Assembly: GCA_046542305.1 (NCBI GenBank)
Contig: JBKHBQ010000167.1
Location: 1 to 8,759 of the forward strand
Origin: JBKHBQ01 sp046542305
GTDB taxonomy: Bacteria > Bacteroidota > Bacteroidia > Bacteroidales > 4484-276
Length of the DNA: 8,759 bases
Direction of reading: 5' to 3'
In this document: piece after piece, positions 1 through 6,365 of the stretch
Layout: each line of letters begins with the position of its first letter
Position numbering within the stretch: the stretch's first letter is position 1
The notes under the pieces: model-generated
Databases searched by the model: none
What the model saw: the letters and a program-made list of their open reading frames with translations, nothing else
What the model was told of the DNA's origin: nothing
Made by a program: the position numbers and the translations under genes

Positions 1-489
1 CAATACCAGGTGCTGATGCAGATTACCCCATACGCCGTCGGTTGATCTGGCACGGGCATAAAGGAAATGCATTCCGGGCGACAACCCGGACATATCGGCC
101 TGAAATGCCACATCCACAGAAGCCCCCGGTGAAACCGGCACGCTGGTTCCGTTGCCGGGACCGGGATCGGTATCGAAGAAATATTCAAGTTCCGCAATTT
201 CTTCTTCAGGCGATTGGAAAACAGCCTTGAAGATGTGGTGCACACTGGTGATACTCCAGTCGCCATCCTGGTTCTGTGCCCGCAGGAATAGCAGGTGCAG
301 CCCGTTATCCAGTGCGCCGAGCGGAACAGTAAAGTCTGCCTCAGCTATCGCCGTACCGGAAAACGGAATGGTAACGCCATTTCCATAGCCGGGATCTTCG
401 TCGATGAAATATTCCATCCTGGAAATATTTTGCGACAAAGCCGGAAGCGAGGCAAACATTATGATGACAAATAGTTTAAATAATTTCAT
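1..489 (-). CDS. Secreted DPGxGNG-repeat protein, C-terminus cut off by window edge
   Basis: Only the first 163 codons are visible; the frame is open to base 1. Residues 1-20 form a signal peptide (MKLFKLFVIIMFASLPALSQ). Two copies of a repeat follow, beginning at about residues 26 (EYFIDEDPGYGNG) and 102 (EYFFDTDPGPGNG), a period of 76 residues. Each ends in a block with L/M-H-L/F-L-x-x-R-A and an aromatic W about ten residues later (DGDWS, DGVWGN). This resembles repeats found in large extracellular Bacteroidetes proteins, which often carry a C-terminal type IX secretion or anchoring domain; whether this one does cannot be seen. The ATG at 489 is preceded by an AAGGGAG stretch, a good Shine-Dalgarno-like site. 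It lies 12 bases after the stop of the beta-helix gene upstream, so it is probably in the same operon. No enzyme motif is visible; a structural or binding role is inference. Confidence 0.88.
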   Translation of the reverse strand, partial: MKLFKLFVIIMFASLPALSQNISRMEYFIDEDPGYGNGVTIPFSGTAIAEADFTVPLGALDNGLHLLFLRAQNQDGDWSITSVHHIFKAVFQSPEEEIAELEYFFDTDPGPGNGTSVPVSPGASVDVAFQADMSGLSPGMHFLYARARSTDGVWGNLHQHLVL

Positions 490-501
490 AAGCTCCCTTT
501 T

Positions 502-1521
502 TTATGGTTGGGTTTTGGCTTTGATATGTATCGGCAAGCCTTCGCTGGCAGAGCCTGAATTCGGTATTTCAGCCTCGAAAATGTGAGGAATCGGCGGAAG
601 ACCTGAAAACACATAAGGTGTGTTGCCGCCAAAAATTCCGCAGTCCGCGCCATTTTCACCGGCACCTATGGCAGGTGAACCGGCGGGGAGAATGTACTTT
701 TTCTCAGGGCCTCCTGTAGTATACACAATTGCATCTTCGATGGCAACATTCCACACATTGTTGGGAAATTCCGGCAGTTCCTGCTGGCAAATTACATTGT
801 AAGCCACACTGTTATTCAATGCCGGATTGGCATCGATAAATGAATTATAGTTAGGATAGGTATTGAAAATAATGTTGTTGTAAATGTTTGCGTTTTCAAT
901 ATCTAACAAAACTCCTCCGTAATTAACATCAAACACATTGTTGTAGATGCTGAAAGATGCATTATTCTGACCCTGTATGGCTTTGGTTCCGGTCTTGAAG
1001 ATATTGTTATAGATGCTCGCACTCGAAGTATTCGAATTGCCGGCGTTAACCATACAGGTGATGTAGTTGCAAAAAAGGCTTAAATCCGTTGCTGAATTGC
1101 TTTCCGCGATGCTAACACGATAAATATGATTTCGTGTTACCTTTACGCTCCCGGCATTCACAATTACTTCTTCGATCTGCAATCCCATGATGGTGCTTCC
1201 TGTAGCGGTTGCATCTACGTAAAGGTGCTCAACTATGGCAGGTGCTTTGTTGGCCTGGGTCGAATCGTTCAGGCTCAGTAAATACCCGGGTCCGATAAGG
1301 GTTAACCAGGGTTCATCCACATGATAATTGCCGGTGTAGGGAATCCCGCTGCTTTCGATGTAGATCACATCACCCTGCCCTGCGTTGTTAATCGCTTCCT
1401 GCAAATCGCTGTAATCGGCATCCACACCCGGTGTGTTGTTCACACGAATGCGGGTTTGAGCCTCCGAACCCAGCGAGAACACAAAACCGATGATGATGAT
1501 AAGTATGATATGTTTCTTCAT
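502..1521 (-). CDS. Secreted right-handed beta-helix protein, paralog 3 (339 aa)
   Basis: Residues 1-22 are a signal peptide ending SLGSEAQ. A conserved N-terminal block follows (about 24-92): RVNNTPGVDADYSDLQEAI, GDVIYIE, then LIGPGYLL and NDSTQAN. The middle (about 100-265) is Asn/Ile-rich with short units such as YNNIFK, YNNVFD and YNNIIFN, the pattern of an Asn-ladder parallel beta-helix (pectate-lyase-like fold). The last 70 residues form a second conserved block: SPAIGAGENGADCGIFGG, YVFSGLPPIPHIFE and GLPIHIKAK. The two genes upstream are paralogs with the same layout. No catalytic residues of a pectate lyase or other polysaccharide lyase can be assigned, so an enzymatic role should not be assumed; surface or cell-envelope structure is equally possible. 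The ATG at 1521 starts directly at the signal peptide (MKK). The 140-base gap upstream carries a heptad repeat array. Confidence 0.9.
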   Translation of the reverse strand: MKKHIILIIIIGFVFSLGSEAQTRIRVNNTPGVDADYSDLQEAINNAGQGDVIYIESSGIPYTGNYHVDEPWLTLIGPGYLLSLNDSTQANKAPAIVEHLYVDATATGSTIMGLQIEEVIVNAGSVKVTRNHIYRVSIAESNSATDLSLFCNYITCMVNAGNSNTSSASIYNNIFKTGTKAIQGQNNASFSIYNNVFDVNYGGVLLDIENANIYNNIIFNTYPNYNSFIDANPALNNSVAYNVICQQELPEFPNNVWNVAIEDAIVYTTGGPEKKYILPAGSPAIGAGENGADCGIFGGNTPYVFSGLPPIPHIFEAEIPNSGSASEGLPIHIKAKTQP

Positions 1522-1542
1522 TGTATCAAGATTTTATATGTT

Positions 1543-1654
1543 CAGAAGATGGAAGTTAGAAGTTAGAGGTTAGATGAATGAGGTTAGACAGTTGATTCTG
1601 AAATCAGTTAACCAGAAATGAATAACCAATACCCACTAACCTATACCCAATAAC
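1543..1654 (-). repeat. Degenerate 7-bp tandem repeat array between paralogs 2 and 3
   Basis: Read on the minus strand, the gap divides into 16 consecutive 7-base units. The first part has units such as GTTATTG, GGTATAG, GTTAGTG, GGTATTG and GTTATTC. The last part has CTGTCTA, ACCTCAT, TCATCTA, ACCTCTA, ACTTCTA, ACTTCCA and TCTTCTG. The units around 1592-1619 are the most degraded. Bases 1549-1571 are a 23-base exact copy of 2694-2716 in the next spacer. The array starts 8 bases past the stop of paralog 2 and ends about 20 bases before the ATG of paralog 3. No promoter of the Bacteroidetes type was found in it. Confidence 0.8.
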
Positions 1655-1661
1655 TTTCTCC

Positions 1662-2675
1662 CTAATTCTGCGATTTGATTTTCACGTTCACCGGCAGCCC
1701 GCTGTTGGATGTACCCGAAACCGGAATGTTGGTTTCGAAGATGTGGGGGATGGGCGGCAGGCCGGAAAGCACATAAGGTGCGTCGGCGGCGAAAGCACCA
1801 CAGTCCACGCCGTACTGGCCGTAGCCAATGGCCGGCGAACCTTCGGTAAGGTAGAACTTTGTTTCAGGACCACCTGTGTACTGGATCACATCCTGAGGAA
1901 CAGCTTCCCAGATGTTGTTCGGGAAACCTGGTACCGAGGGCTGATTTAATACATTGTACTCAACATTATTGTTAAAACCGGCTTCAGTGTTAATGCATTT
2001 TTGATATGTCTGATATTCATTAAAAATGATATTGTTTTTAATACTTGAATTATGCAGCTCAACCAGGTAAAGGGTGGTGTTGCCAAATACCGTATTATTA
2101 TGAAACTGCAAGGTACCGTAATGTGACATTACTACCCTGTTATTTATGATATTGTTGCGGATAATCGCTGTGTAATAATGATTTCCATCCTCTATAGATC
2201 CTTCCAGATAGTTTTGCTGAACAATGACATTTCCGCAGTCGTAACTGGAGGCAATTTGCATATTTTGTATGTGGTTTCTTGCAATGAATAGGTTGCTGGC
2301 GTTTAAATAAATGTCCTCCAGAATCTTAACACCCATCAGCACACTGCCATCGGATCCTGGCTGAAAATACAGGTATTTAATAATGGCAGACGCTTTATTG
2401 GCCTGGGTTGAATCGTTGGTGGCCAGAAAGTATCCCGGCCCCAGAATGGTCAGTTGCTTATCAACTTGTGTATTTCCCTCATAGGGTGTTCCGGAATTTT
2501 CGATGTAAATGATGTCTCCCGCAGATGCGGAGTCGATGGCGGCCTGCAGGTCGCTGAAATCCGCATTTACGCCAATGTTGTTGTTCACACGCCAGCGGTT
2601 CTGCCCGATGCCGGTCGTTGCTAAACTAAGTAATACGATGGTGAGGATCGCTGTATATTTTTTCATTGGATTCAT
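1662..2675 (-). CDS. Secreted right-handed beta-helix protein, paralog 2 (337 aa)
   Basis: Same architecture as its two neighbours: signal peptide (MNPMKKYTAILTIVLLSLA, ending near TTGIGQ), N-terminal block with WRVNNNIGVNADFSDLQ, GDIIYIE, LTILGPGYFL and NDSTQAN, an Asn-rich middle (RNNIINN, FHNNTVFGN, IKNNIIFN), and a C-terminal block with SPAIGYGQYGVDCGAF, YVLSGLPPIPHIFE and GLPVNVKIKSQN. The frame stays open upstream to a TTG at 2774, but those extra 33 residues only translate the 7-bp repeat and have no signal-peptide character. The ATG at 2675 gives 337 residues, close to the 339 and 332 of the paralogs, and shares the TTTAAAC-ATG or TTAAAC-ATG leader with paralog 1. The ATG at 2666 (MKK) is the alternative start. 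Function unknown; secreted and probably surface or extracellular. Confidence 0.88.
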   Translation of the reverse strand: MNPMKKYTAILTIVLLSLATTGIGQNRWRVNNNIGVNADFSDLQAAIDSASAGDIIYIENSGTPYEGNTQVDKQLTILGPGYFLATNDSTQANKASAIIKYLYFQPGSDGSVLMGVKILEDIYLNASNLFIARNHIQNMQIASSYDCGNVIVQQNYLEGSIEDGNHYYTAIIRNNIINNRVVMSHYGTLQFHNNTVFGNTTLYLVELHNSSIKNNIIFNEYQTYQKCINTEAGFNNNVEYNVLNQPSVPGFPNNIWEAVPQDVIQYTGGPETKFYLTEGSPAIGYGQYGVDCGAFAADAPYVLSGLPPIPHIFETNIPVSGTSNSGLPVNVKIKSQN

Positions 2676-2680
2676 GTTTA

Positions 2681-2785
2681 AAGATGTTAGAAAATGGAAG
2701 TTAGAAGTTAGAGGTTGGAAGTTAGAAATCAGAGCTTGTTCTACAAAAAATATTGACCAATAACTAATAACCAATAACTTTCAAC
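2681..2785 (-). repeat. Degenerate 7-bp tandem repeat array between paralogs 1 and 2
   Basis: On the minus strand this is 15 consecutive 7-base units in one register: GTTGAAA, GTTATTG, GTTATTA, GTTATTG, GTCAATA, three degraded units, then ATTTCTA, ACTTCCA, ACCTCTA, ACTTCTA, ACTTCCA, TTTTCTA and ACATCTT, ending 5 bases before the ATG of paralog 2. The layout is the same as in the spacer at 1543-1654: a GTTATTG-type block next to the upstream stop and an ACTTCTA-type block next to the downstream start. The two blocks are kept in a common 7-bp phase. Confidence 0.82.
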
Positions 2786-2790
2786 TTCTT

Positions 2791-3789
2791 TTAGTTCTGT
2801 GATTTAACTTTAATGGTTACCGGCAGTCCGCTGGCTGCCGAGCCCGATGTGGGCACAATGGCTTCATAGATGTGCGGTATGGCGGGGAGGCCGGAGAGCA
2901 CGTAAGGAGATGTGCCGCCAAAACAGCCACAATCCACCCCATTTTCGCCGTAACCGATGGCGATGGAGCCTTCCTTGAGCTGCCATTTGGCATCTTCGCT
3001 ATATCCCAGTGTGCCGTCGAAGTCCACGAAAACGTCGGCAGGATCGATGCCTGAAATATTGCCCGGCCCGGGAGGCATGGTGCCAAACTGGTAGTTGGCA
3101 ATGTTGTATTCAAAAACGCTGTTATTACCTGAATAACCTCCATTATTATGATCATAAGTGATATTATTCTTTACCACCGAATTGTGAGCGCTGATTTTTG
3201 TTAAGACCACATTATTGAAGATTGTACCCGAACAATCGCTGTCCAATACCAGCTCATCAGCCACATAATTATTGGTAATTATCATGTTTAGCGCCTCATA
3301 ATTGTAACCATGAATGCCCAGAAGATAGTTTTGCGTTATTACGCAGTTGGAAGTGGCATTAGTATATGCAAGTTTAAGGATATCTCCAGAGTAGTTTGGC
3401 TGGTGATGATTTCTTGCAAAGATTATGTCATTAGCGCTAATCTTTACATAACCAGTGATATACAAACCATAAATCTCGCAGGCAACGGCATTCTGTGAAA
3501 TGGTCAGGTTTTCAAGTTCTGCAGGGTTGAAATTCACCTGGGTTGAGTCGTTTTGATCCAGGAAGTATCCGGGGCCAATCAGGACCAGGGTTTTGTCAAC
3601 TGTCACCGAACCATAATCAAATAGCGATCCTTCTACGTAAAGCGTATCACCATTGGCTGCTGCGGCAATGGCAGCAGCCAGATCTGAGAAATCGGCGTCG
3701 ATGGCCGTGTTGCTGTTCACACGCCAGCTTGTGGCGTTGGCGGTTAAAAAACCGAAACAAAGAAAGAGAATTGCAAATTTTTTCATCAT
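2791..3789 (-). CDS. Secreted right-handed beta-helix protein, paralog 1 (332 aa)
   Basis: First of the three tandem copies in transcription order. Residues 1-20 are a signal peptide (MMKKFAILFLCFGFLTANA). The N-terminal block has SWRVNSNTAIDADFSDL, GDTLYVEGS, LIGPGYFL and NDSTQVN. The middle has beta-helix-like units (ITNNYVADEL, IFNNVVL, VKNNITYD), and the C-terminal block has SIAIGYGENGVDCGCFGG, YVLSGLPAIPHIYE and GLPVTIKVKSQN. It is the most divergent copy in the middle and has NF rather than NKA after the NDSTQVN motif. The start at 3789 (MMKK) follows an AAAAATTAAAC leader typical of A-rich Bacteroidetes initiation regions. It lies 13 bases after the stop of the small lipoprotein gene, so the two are very probably cotranscribed. 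No catalytic motif seen. Confidence 0.9.
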   Translation of the reverse strand: MMKKFAILFLCFGFLTANATSWRVNSNTAIDADFSDLAAAIAAAANGDTLYVEGSLFDYGSVTVDKTLVLIGPGYFLDQNDSTQVNFNPAELENLTISQNAVACEIYGLYITGYVKISANDIIFARNHHQPNYSGDILKLAYTNATSNCVITQNYLLGIHGYNYEALNMIITNNYVADELVLDSDCSGTIFNNVVLTKISAHNSVVKNNITYDHNNGGYSGNNSVFEYNIANYQFGTMPPGPGNISGIDPADVFVDFDGTLGYSEDAKWQLKEGSIAIGYGENGVDCGCFGGTSPYVLSGLPAIPHIYEAIVPTSGSAASGLPVTIKVKSQN

Positions 3790-3802
3790 GTTTAATTTTT
3801 AG

Positions 3803-4120
3803 TTAGCGATATGTTTTATTTATGTCTAATGCCTGTTTAAAAGCCTCGTTGAATAATCTGCCCTGCAAACTGTCGGCGTATTTGTGTTCGAGATGAGATT
3901 TCAGGTGTTGGTATTTTTGGTCGAGTTTACGGTATTCATCCAGCAGGCGGACAACCTCCGTCGAATCCGACACCGATAAAAGTTGCATGATAAGCTCGGA
4001 TTTTTGATGATGCAGACCCGCAAGTTTCGCAGCATCGTTTTCAATGCTATCCGAACACGCACAAAAAAATGCAATCGTTATCAGGATCATTCCGGAAAAA
4101 CTCAAAATATGCTTTGTCAC
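3803..4120 (-). CDS. Small predicted lipoprotein with helical C-terminal region (105 aa)
   Basis: The frame begins with GTG at 4120, after a TAG stop upstream in the same frame; the only downstream ATG (4090) would remove the positively charged n-region, so GTG is preferred. Residues 1-22 look like a lipoprotein signal: MTKH, a hydrophobic stretch, then FFCAC with Cys22 as the likely lipidated residue. The acidic/serine residues after it (SDSIEND) resemble the surface-export signals of Bacteroidetes lipoproteins, though the match is loose. The rest (about 32-100) is charged and predicted helical, with heptad-like LLDEYRKLDQKYQHLKSHLEHKY. No known family is recognised. Its own promoter and the 13-base gap to paralog 1 suggest it heads the secreted-protein operon. 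It could be an outer-membrane or inner-membrane partner of the beta-helix proteins; that is inference. Confidence 0.75.
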   Translation of the reverse strand: MTKHILSFSGMILITIAFFCACSDSIENDAAKLAGLHHQKSELIMQLLSVSDSTEVVRLLDEYRKLDQKYQHLKSHLEHKYADSLQGRLFNEAFKQALDINKTYR

Positions 4121-4139
4121 GCCGTTTAATTTTTCACAG

Positions 4140-4170
4140 CGAAACTATATCGTCCATGCAGGAAATCAAA
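4140..4170 (-). promoter_or_regulatory. Bacteroidetes-type promoter for the lipoprotein/beta-helix operon
   Basis: On the minus strand there is a TTTG (-33 element, bases 4170-4167), a 19-base spacer, and TAGTTTCG (4147-4140), which matches TAnnTTTG at all but one conserved position. The start site would fall near 4134, giving a short leader of about 13 bases before the GTG at 4120. The spacing equals that of the perfect promoter upstream of the regulator gene. Confidence 0.6.
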
Positions 4171-4243
4171 ATAAGGCCTGTCCTGATTTATAAATACGGG
4201 CAATCACGAACAGCTTATTGCATCTAACTTATTGGTTAGTCGA

Positions 4244-6223
4244 TCACTTTTGGATTTCGCTTTTTTCTGCAATCTGATCCAGGTTTTTAATAAAAACACT
4301 GGGTGTTACACCAGTTATTTTCTTGAAAGCAGCATTAAAGGTCGACCTCGACTGGAACCCGACCGATTCGGCGATGCCCTCCAGGGTCATCGCATGGTGC
4401 TGATTTCCCGTAAACATTTTTTGTGCCTCCCGCACCCGGTAGCCGTTGAGGAAATTGGAGAAATTCATGTGGTAGTGTTCGTTGATCAGCCGCGACAGGT
4501 AGGCGGTGTTTGTATTGAGACGGGCAGAAAGTTCTGAAAGTGTGAGTTGTTTGTGTGTGAATGCTTTTTCTTTCTTCATCAGGATTTCAAGGCCCGAAAC
4601 GATCCTGGCTTTTTCATCATCGGGCAGACCGGGCCTGCTGCCGGGCGATTCCTTTACTTCATCCTCCTTCTTCATCAGTTCCAGGTTTTTTTCGACCAGC
4701 TTGCGGTTGGCACGCGACTTCTGAGCGTACATCAAACCTATTATTATGGCCGAAAGTGCCAGAATGAAAATTCCGCCGCTAAGCGAAACCAGCGTGATTT
4801 GTTTTTTACGCAGCTCGGTTTTCTGCAACTGATTATCCTTTACAAGCAGCTCAATTTGCTGTTGCTTTTTTTCTGTTTCGTACCTTGCCTGCATTTCGGC
4901 GAGTTTTTCCTGGCTTCGTTCGGAAAAAAGCGAGTCTTTCATTGAAGTGTACAACCGGTATTGTTCCAAAGCTTCGCGATGCCTTCCGAGCCGTTCGAAA
5001 AGCTTACTTCGGCCTTCATAGATCTTTTCAAGGATGATTCCCGCATTCAATTCGCCGGCCAGCTTCAACGCCTCATCCAGGCTGTTTTTTGAATTTACGA
5101 GGTCGCCCTTTGCCAGATAGATCATCCCAAGGTTTTGCAGCGCCCCGGCCACCGATATTTTAAAGCCAAGTTCCCTGTTGGTTTCCAGGCCTTCTTTCAC
5201 ATATGTGATGGCCTGATCGTACTCACCCATATAGTAATAAAGCATTCCGATGTTGATCTTTCTCACGGCTTCGTTGCCTGTCCTGCCCAATTCGCGGGCA
5301 ATTGCGGCTGATTCCTTAAAAAGGATCATGGCCGAATCGTACTGCCCGGTTTGTTGATAAATGTAGGCCAGGTTATTCAGCGAAACCTCAAGACTGGCTC
5401 TGTCGGCGAGTTTTTTATAAATGGCAATCGCTTGCAGCTGATGCAGTTTTGCCAGGTCATATTTTTCCCAGTAGATGTATACATTCCCGATGTTGTTCAG
5501 GTCGATGGCCATCCATGACTCCTGACCCATTTTTCTTGAAATTTCATAGGACCGGTTGTAATATTCAAGCGCTTTATCGAAGTTACCCTGGTTTTTGTAA
5601 ATAAAACCAAGGTTGTTGAGCGCAGCGGATAATTCCTCTTCACGACCCGGCACATCGCAGAGGCCGGCAGCGTAGCTATTGTAATAAATGCCGCTGTCGG
5701 ACATGCCGGTGGCCTGGTAAACCTGCCCGATATTAATTAGCACCGCAGGAAGATTATCCTCATCGTCGATTTCGATCAGCAAATCCATGGCCTTTTTGTA
5801 ATATTTCAGTGCCTCATCATACCTGTTAATCTGATTGTAAGTGTAGGCCATATCGTTGTACGACATGGAGGCATCCAGCAGATTGCCGGTTTTTTCCCAG
5901 GCTGATGCCGCTTTTTCGTACCAGCTTATTGCGGTCATAAAATTCTGCGCATACCAATACGAGTCGCCGGTAAGATAAAGCGACCGTGCAAGCTCTTCAA
6001 AATTATTGTCGGCAGATGCGATTACGCGCGATCGCTCCGATAGCTGCCGCACCCTTTCCAGTGAGTCGGGAATAAGCGCCCGGGCAAGGTCGTTAATGAT
6101 TTTGGGATCGTCAGGATGTTCCGCTACCAGCATCCTAAGTGAGTCGGCGTTGGAAGCTCGGCCGGTGGCAGATAAAAGATATAGGAAAACAAATAGCGTA
6201 AGTGCAATGCGAGAGCTCATCAT
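4244..6223 (-). CDS. Membrane-spanning TPR / AraC-family transcriptional regulator (659 aa)
   Basis: Domain order: signal peptide (residues 1 to about 25, MMSSRIALTLFVFLYLLSA); about eight tetratricopeptide repeats between about 60 and 420 (for example ALNNLGFIYKNQGNFDKALEY, where N-L-G, Y and A-L-E-Y mark the repeat); a coiled coil at about 429-472 with QARYETEKKQQQIELL; one transmembrane helix at about 475-498; and a C-terminal AraC-type double helix-turn-helix domain at about 549-645 (LSELSARLNTNTAYLSRLI and IAESVGFQSRSTFNAAFKK). This places the TPR sensor in the periplasm and the DNA-binding domain in the cytoplasm, a one-component architecture frequent in Bacteroidetes. The target is unknown; the secreted-protein operon directly downstream is the obvious candidate. 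The frame is open to a TTG at 6262, but that codon lies inside the -7 promoter element, so the ATG at 6223 (or 6220) is the start. Confidence 0.93.
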   Translation of the reverse strand: MMSSRIALTLFVFLYLLSATGRASNADSLRMLVAEHPDDPKIINDLARALIPDSLERVRQLSERSRVIASADNNFEELARSLYLTGDSYWYAQNFMTAISWYEKAASAWEKTGNLLDASMSYNDMAYTYNQINRYDEALKYYKKAMDLLIEIDDEDNLPAVLINIGQVYQATGMSDSGIYYNSYAAGLCDVPGREEELSAALNNLGFIYKNQGNFDKALEYYNRSYEISRKMGQESWMAIDLNNIGNVYIYWEKYDLAKLHQLQAIAIYKKLADRASLEVSLNNLAYIYQQTGQYDSAMILFKESAAIARELGRTGNEAVRKINIGMLYYYMGEYDQAITYVKEGLETNRELGFKISVAGALQNLGMIYLAKGDLVNSKNSLDEALKLAGELNAGIILEKIYEGRSKLFERLGRHREALEQYRLYTSMKDSLFSERSQEKLAEMQARYETEKKQQQIELLVKDNQLQKTELRKKQITLVSLSGGIFILALSAIIIGLMYAQKSRANRKLVEKNLELMKKEDEVKESPGSRPGLPDDEKARIVSGLEILMKKEKAFTHKQLTLSELSARLNTNTAYLSRLINEHYHMNFSNFLNGYRVREAQKMFTGNQHHAMTLEGIAESVGFQSRSTFNAAFKKITGVTPSVFIKNLDQIAEKSEIQK

Positions 6224-6259
6224 TATTAAAAGTAGCAGGTTAGCATTCTTCCAGGCCAC

Positions 6260-6290
6260 CAAAAATAAAGGTTATGGATTTTATAACAAA
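6260..6290 (-). promoter_or_regulatory. Perfect Bacteroidetes-type promoter of the TPR-AraC gene
   Basis: On the minus strand: TTTG at 6290-6287, exactly 19 bases, then TATTTTTG at 6267-6260. This matches the known Bacteroidetes vegetative sigma consensus (TTTG, about 19 bases, TAnnTTTG) at every conserved position. The start site is expected near 6253, about 30 bases before the ATG at 6223. Confidence 0.78.
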
Positions 6291-6334
6291 GCAGAACGCC
6301 CTGTTTAGGTGGTTTCTAAATAGGAATGCATAAG

Positions 6335-6357
6335 AAAACCGGCGAAATATGCTCCGG
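6335..6357 (-). terminator. Weak possible terminator after the alcohol dehydrogenase gene
   Basis: Eight bases past the stop codon the minus strand can form a short CCGG/CCGG stem (6357-6354 with 6342-6339) followed by TTTTCTT. The stem is only 4 bp with mismatches above it, so this is a weak candidate. It lies between the dehydrogenase and the independent promoter of the regulator, where a terminator would be expected. Confidence 0.3.
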
Positions 6358-6365
6358 AAGCTTTT

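Noticed and set aside
2735..2765. Possible promoter for paralog 2 (ATTG, 19 bases, TATTTTTTG)
   Set aside because: The -33 element has a mismatch and the -7 element has one base too many; it also lies within the heptad repeat, which creates such matches easily.
2676..2774. Possible 33-residue N-terminal extension of paralog 2 from a TTG at 2774
   Set aside because: The extension merely translates the 7-bp repeats, starts with TTG, and would bury the signal peptide; the ATG at 2675 gives the same length as the paralogs.
1543..2785. CRISPR array as an explanation for the spaced repeats
   Set aside because: Units are 7 bases and contiguous with no unique spacers, and no cas genes are present.
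4171..4243. Terminator after the TPR-AraC gene
   Set aside because: Only a 6-bp AAATCA/TGATTT pairing with a long loop was found, overlapping the next promoter and lacking a T-run.
6224..6262. Possible TTG start for the TPR-AraC gene at 6262
   Set aside because: The codon lies within the -7 element of a perfect promoter, so it would be upstream of the transcript start; the ATG at 6223 begins a clean signal peptide.
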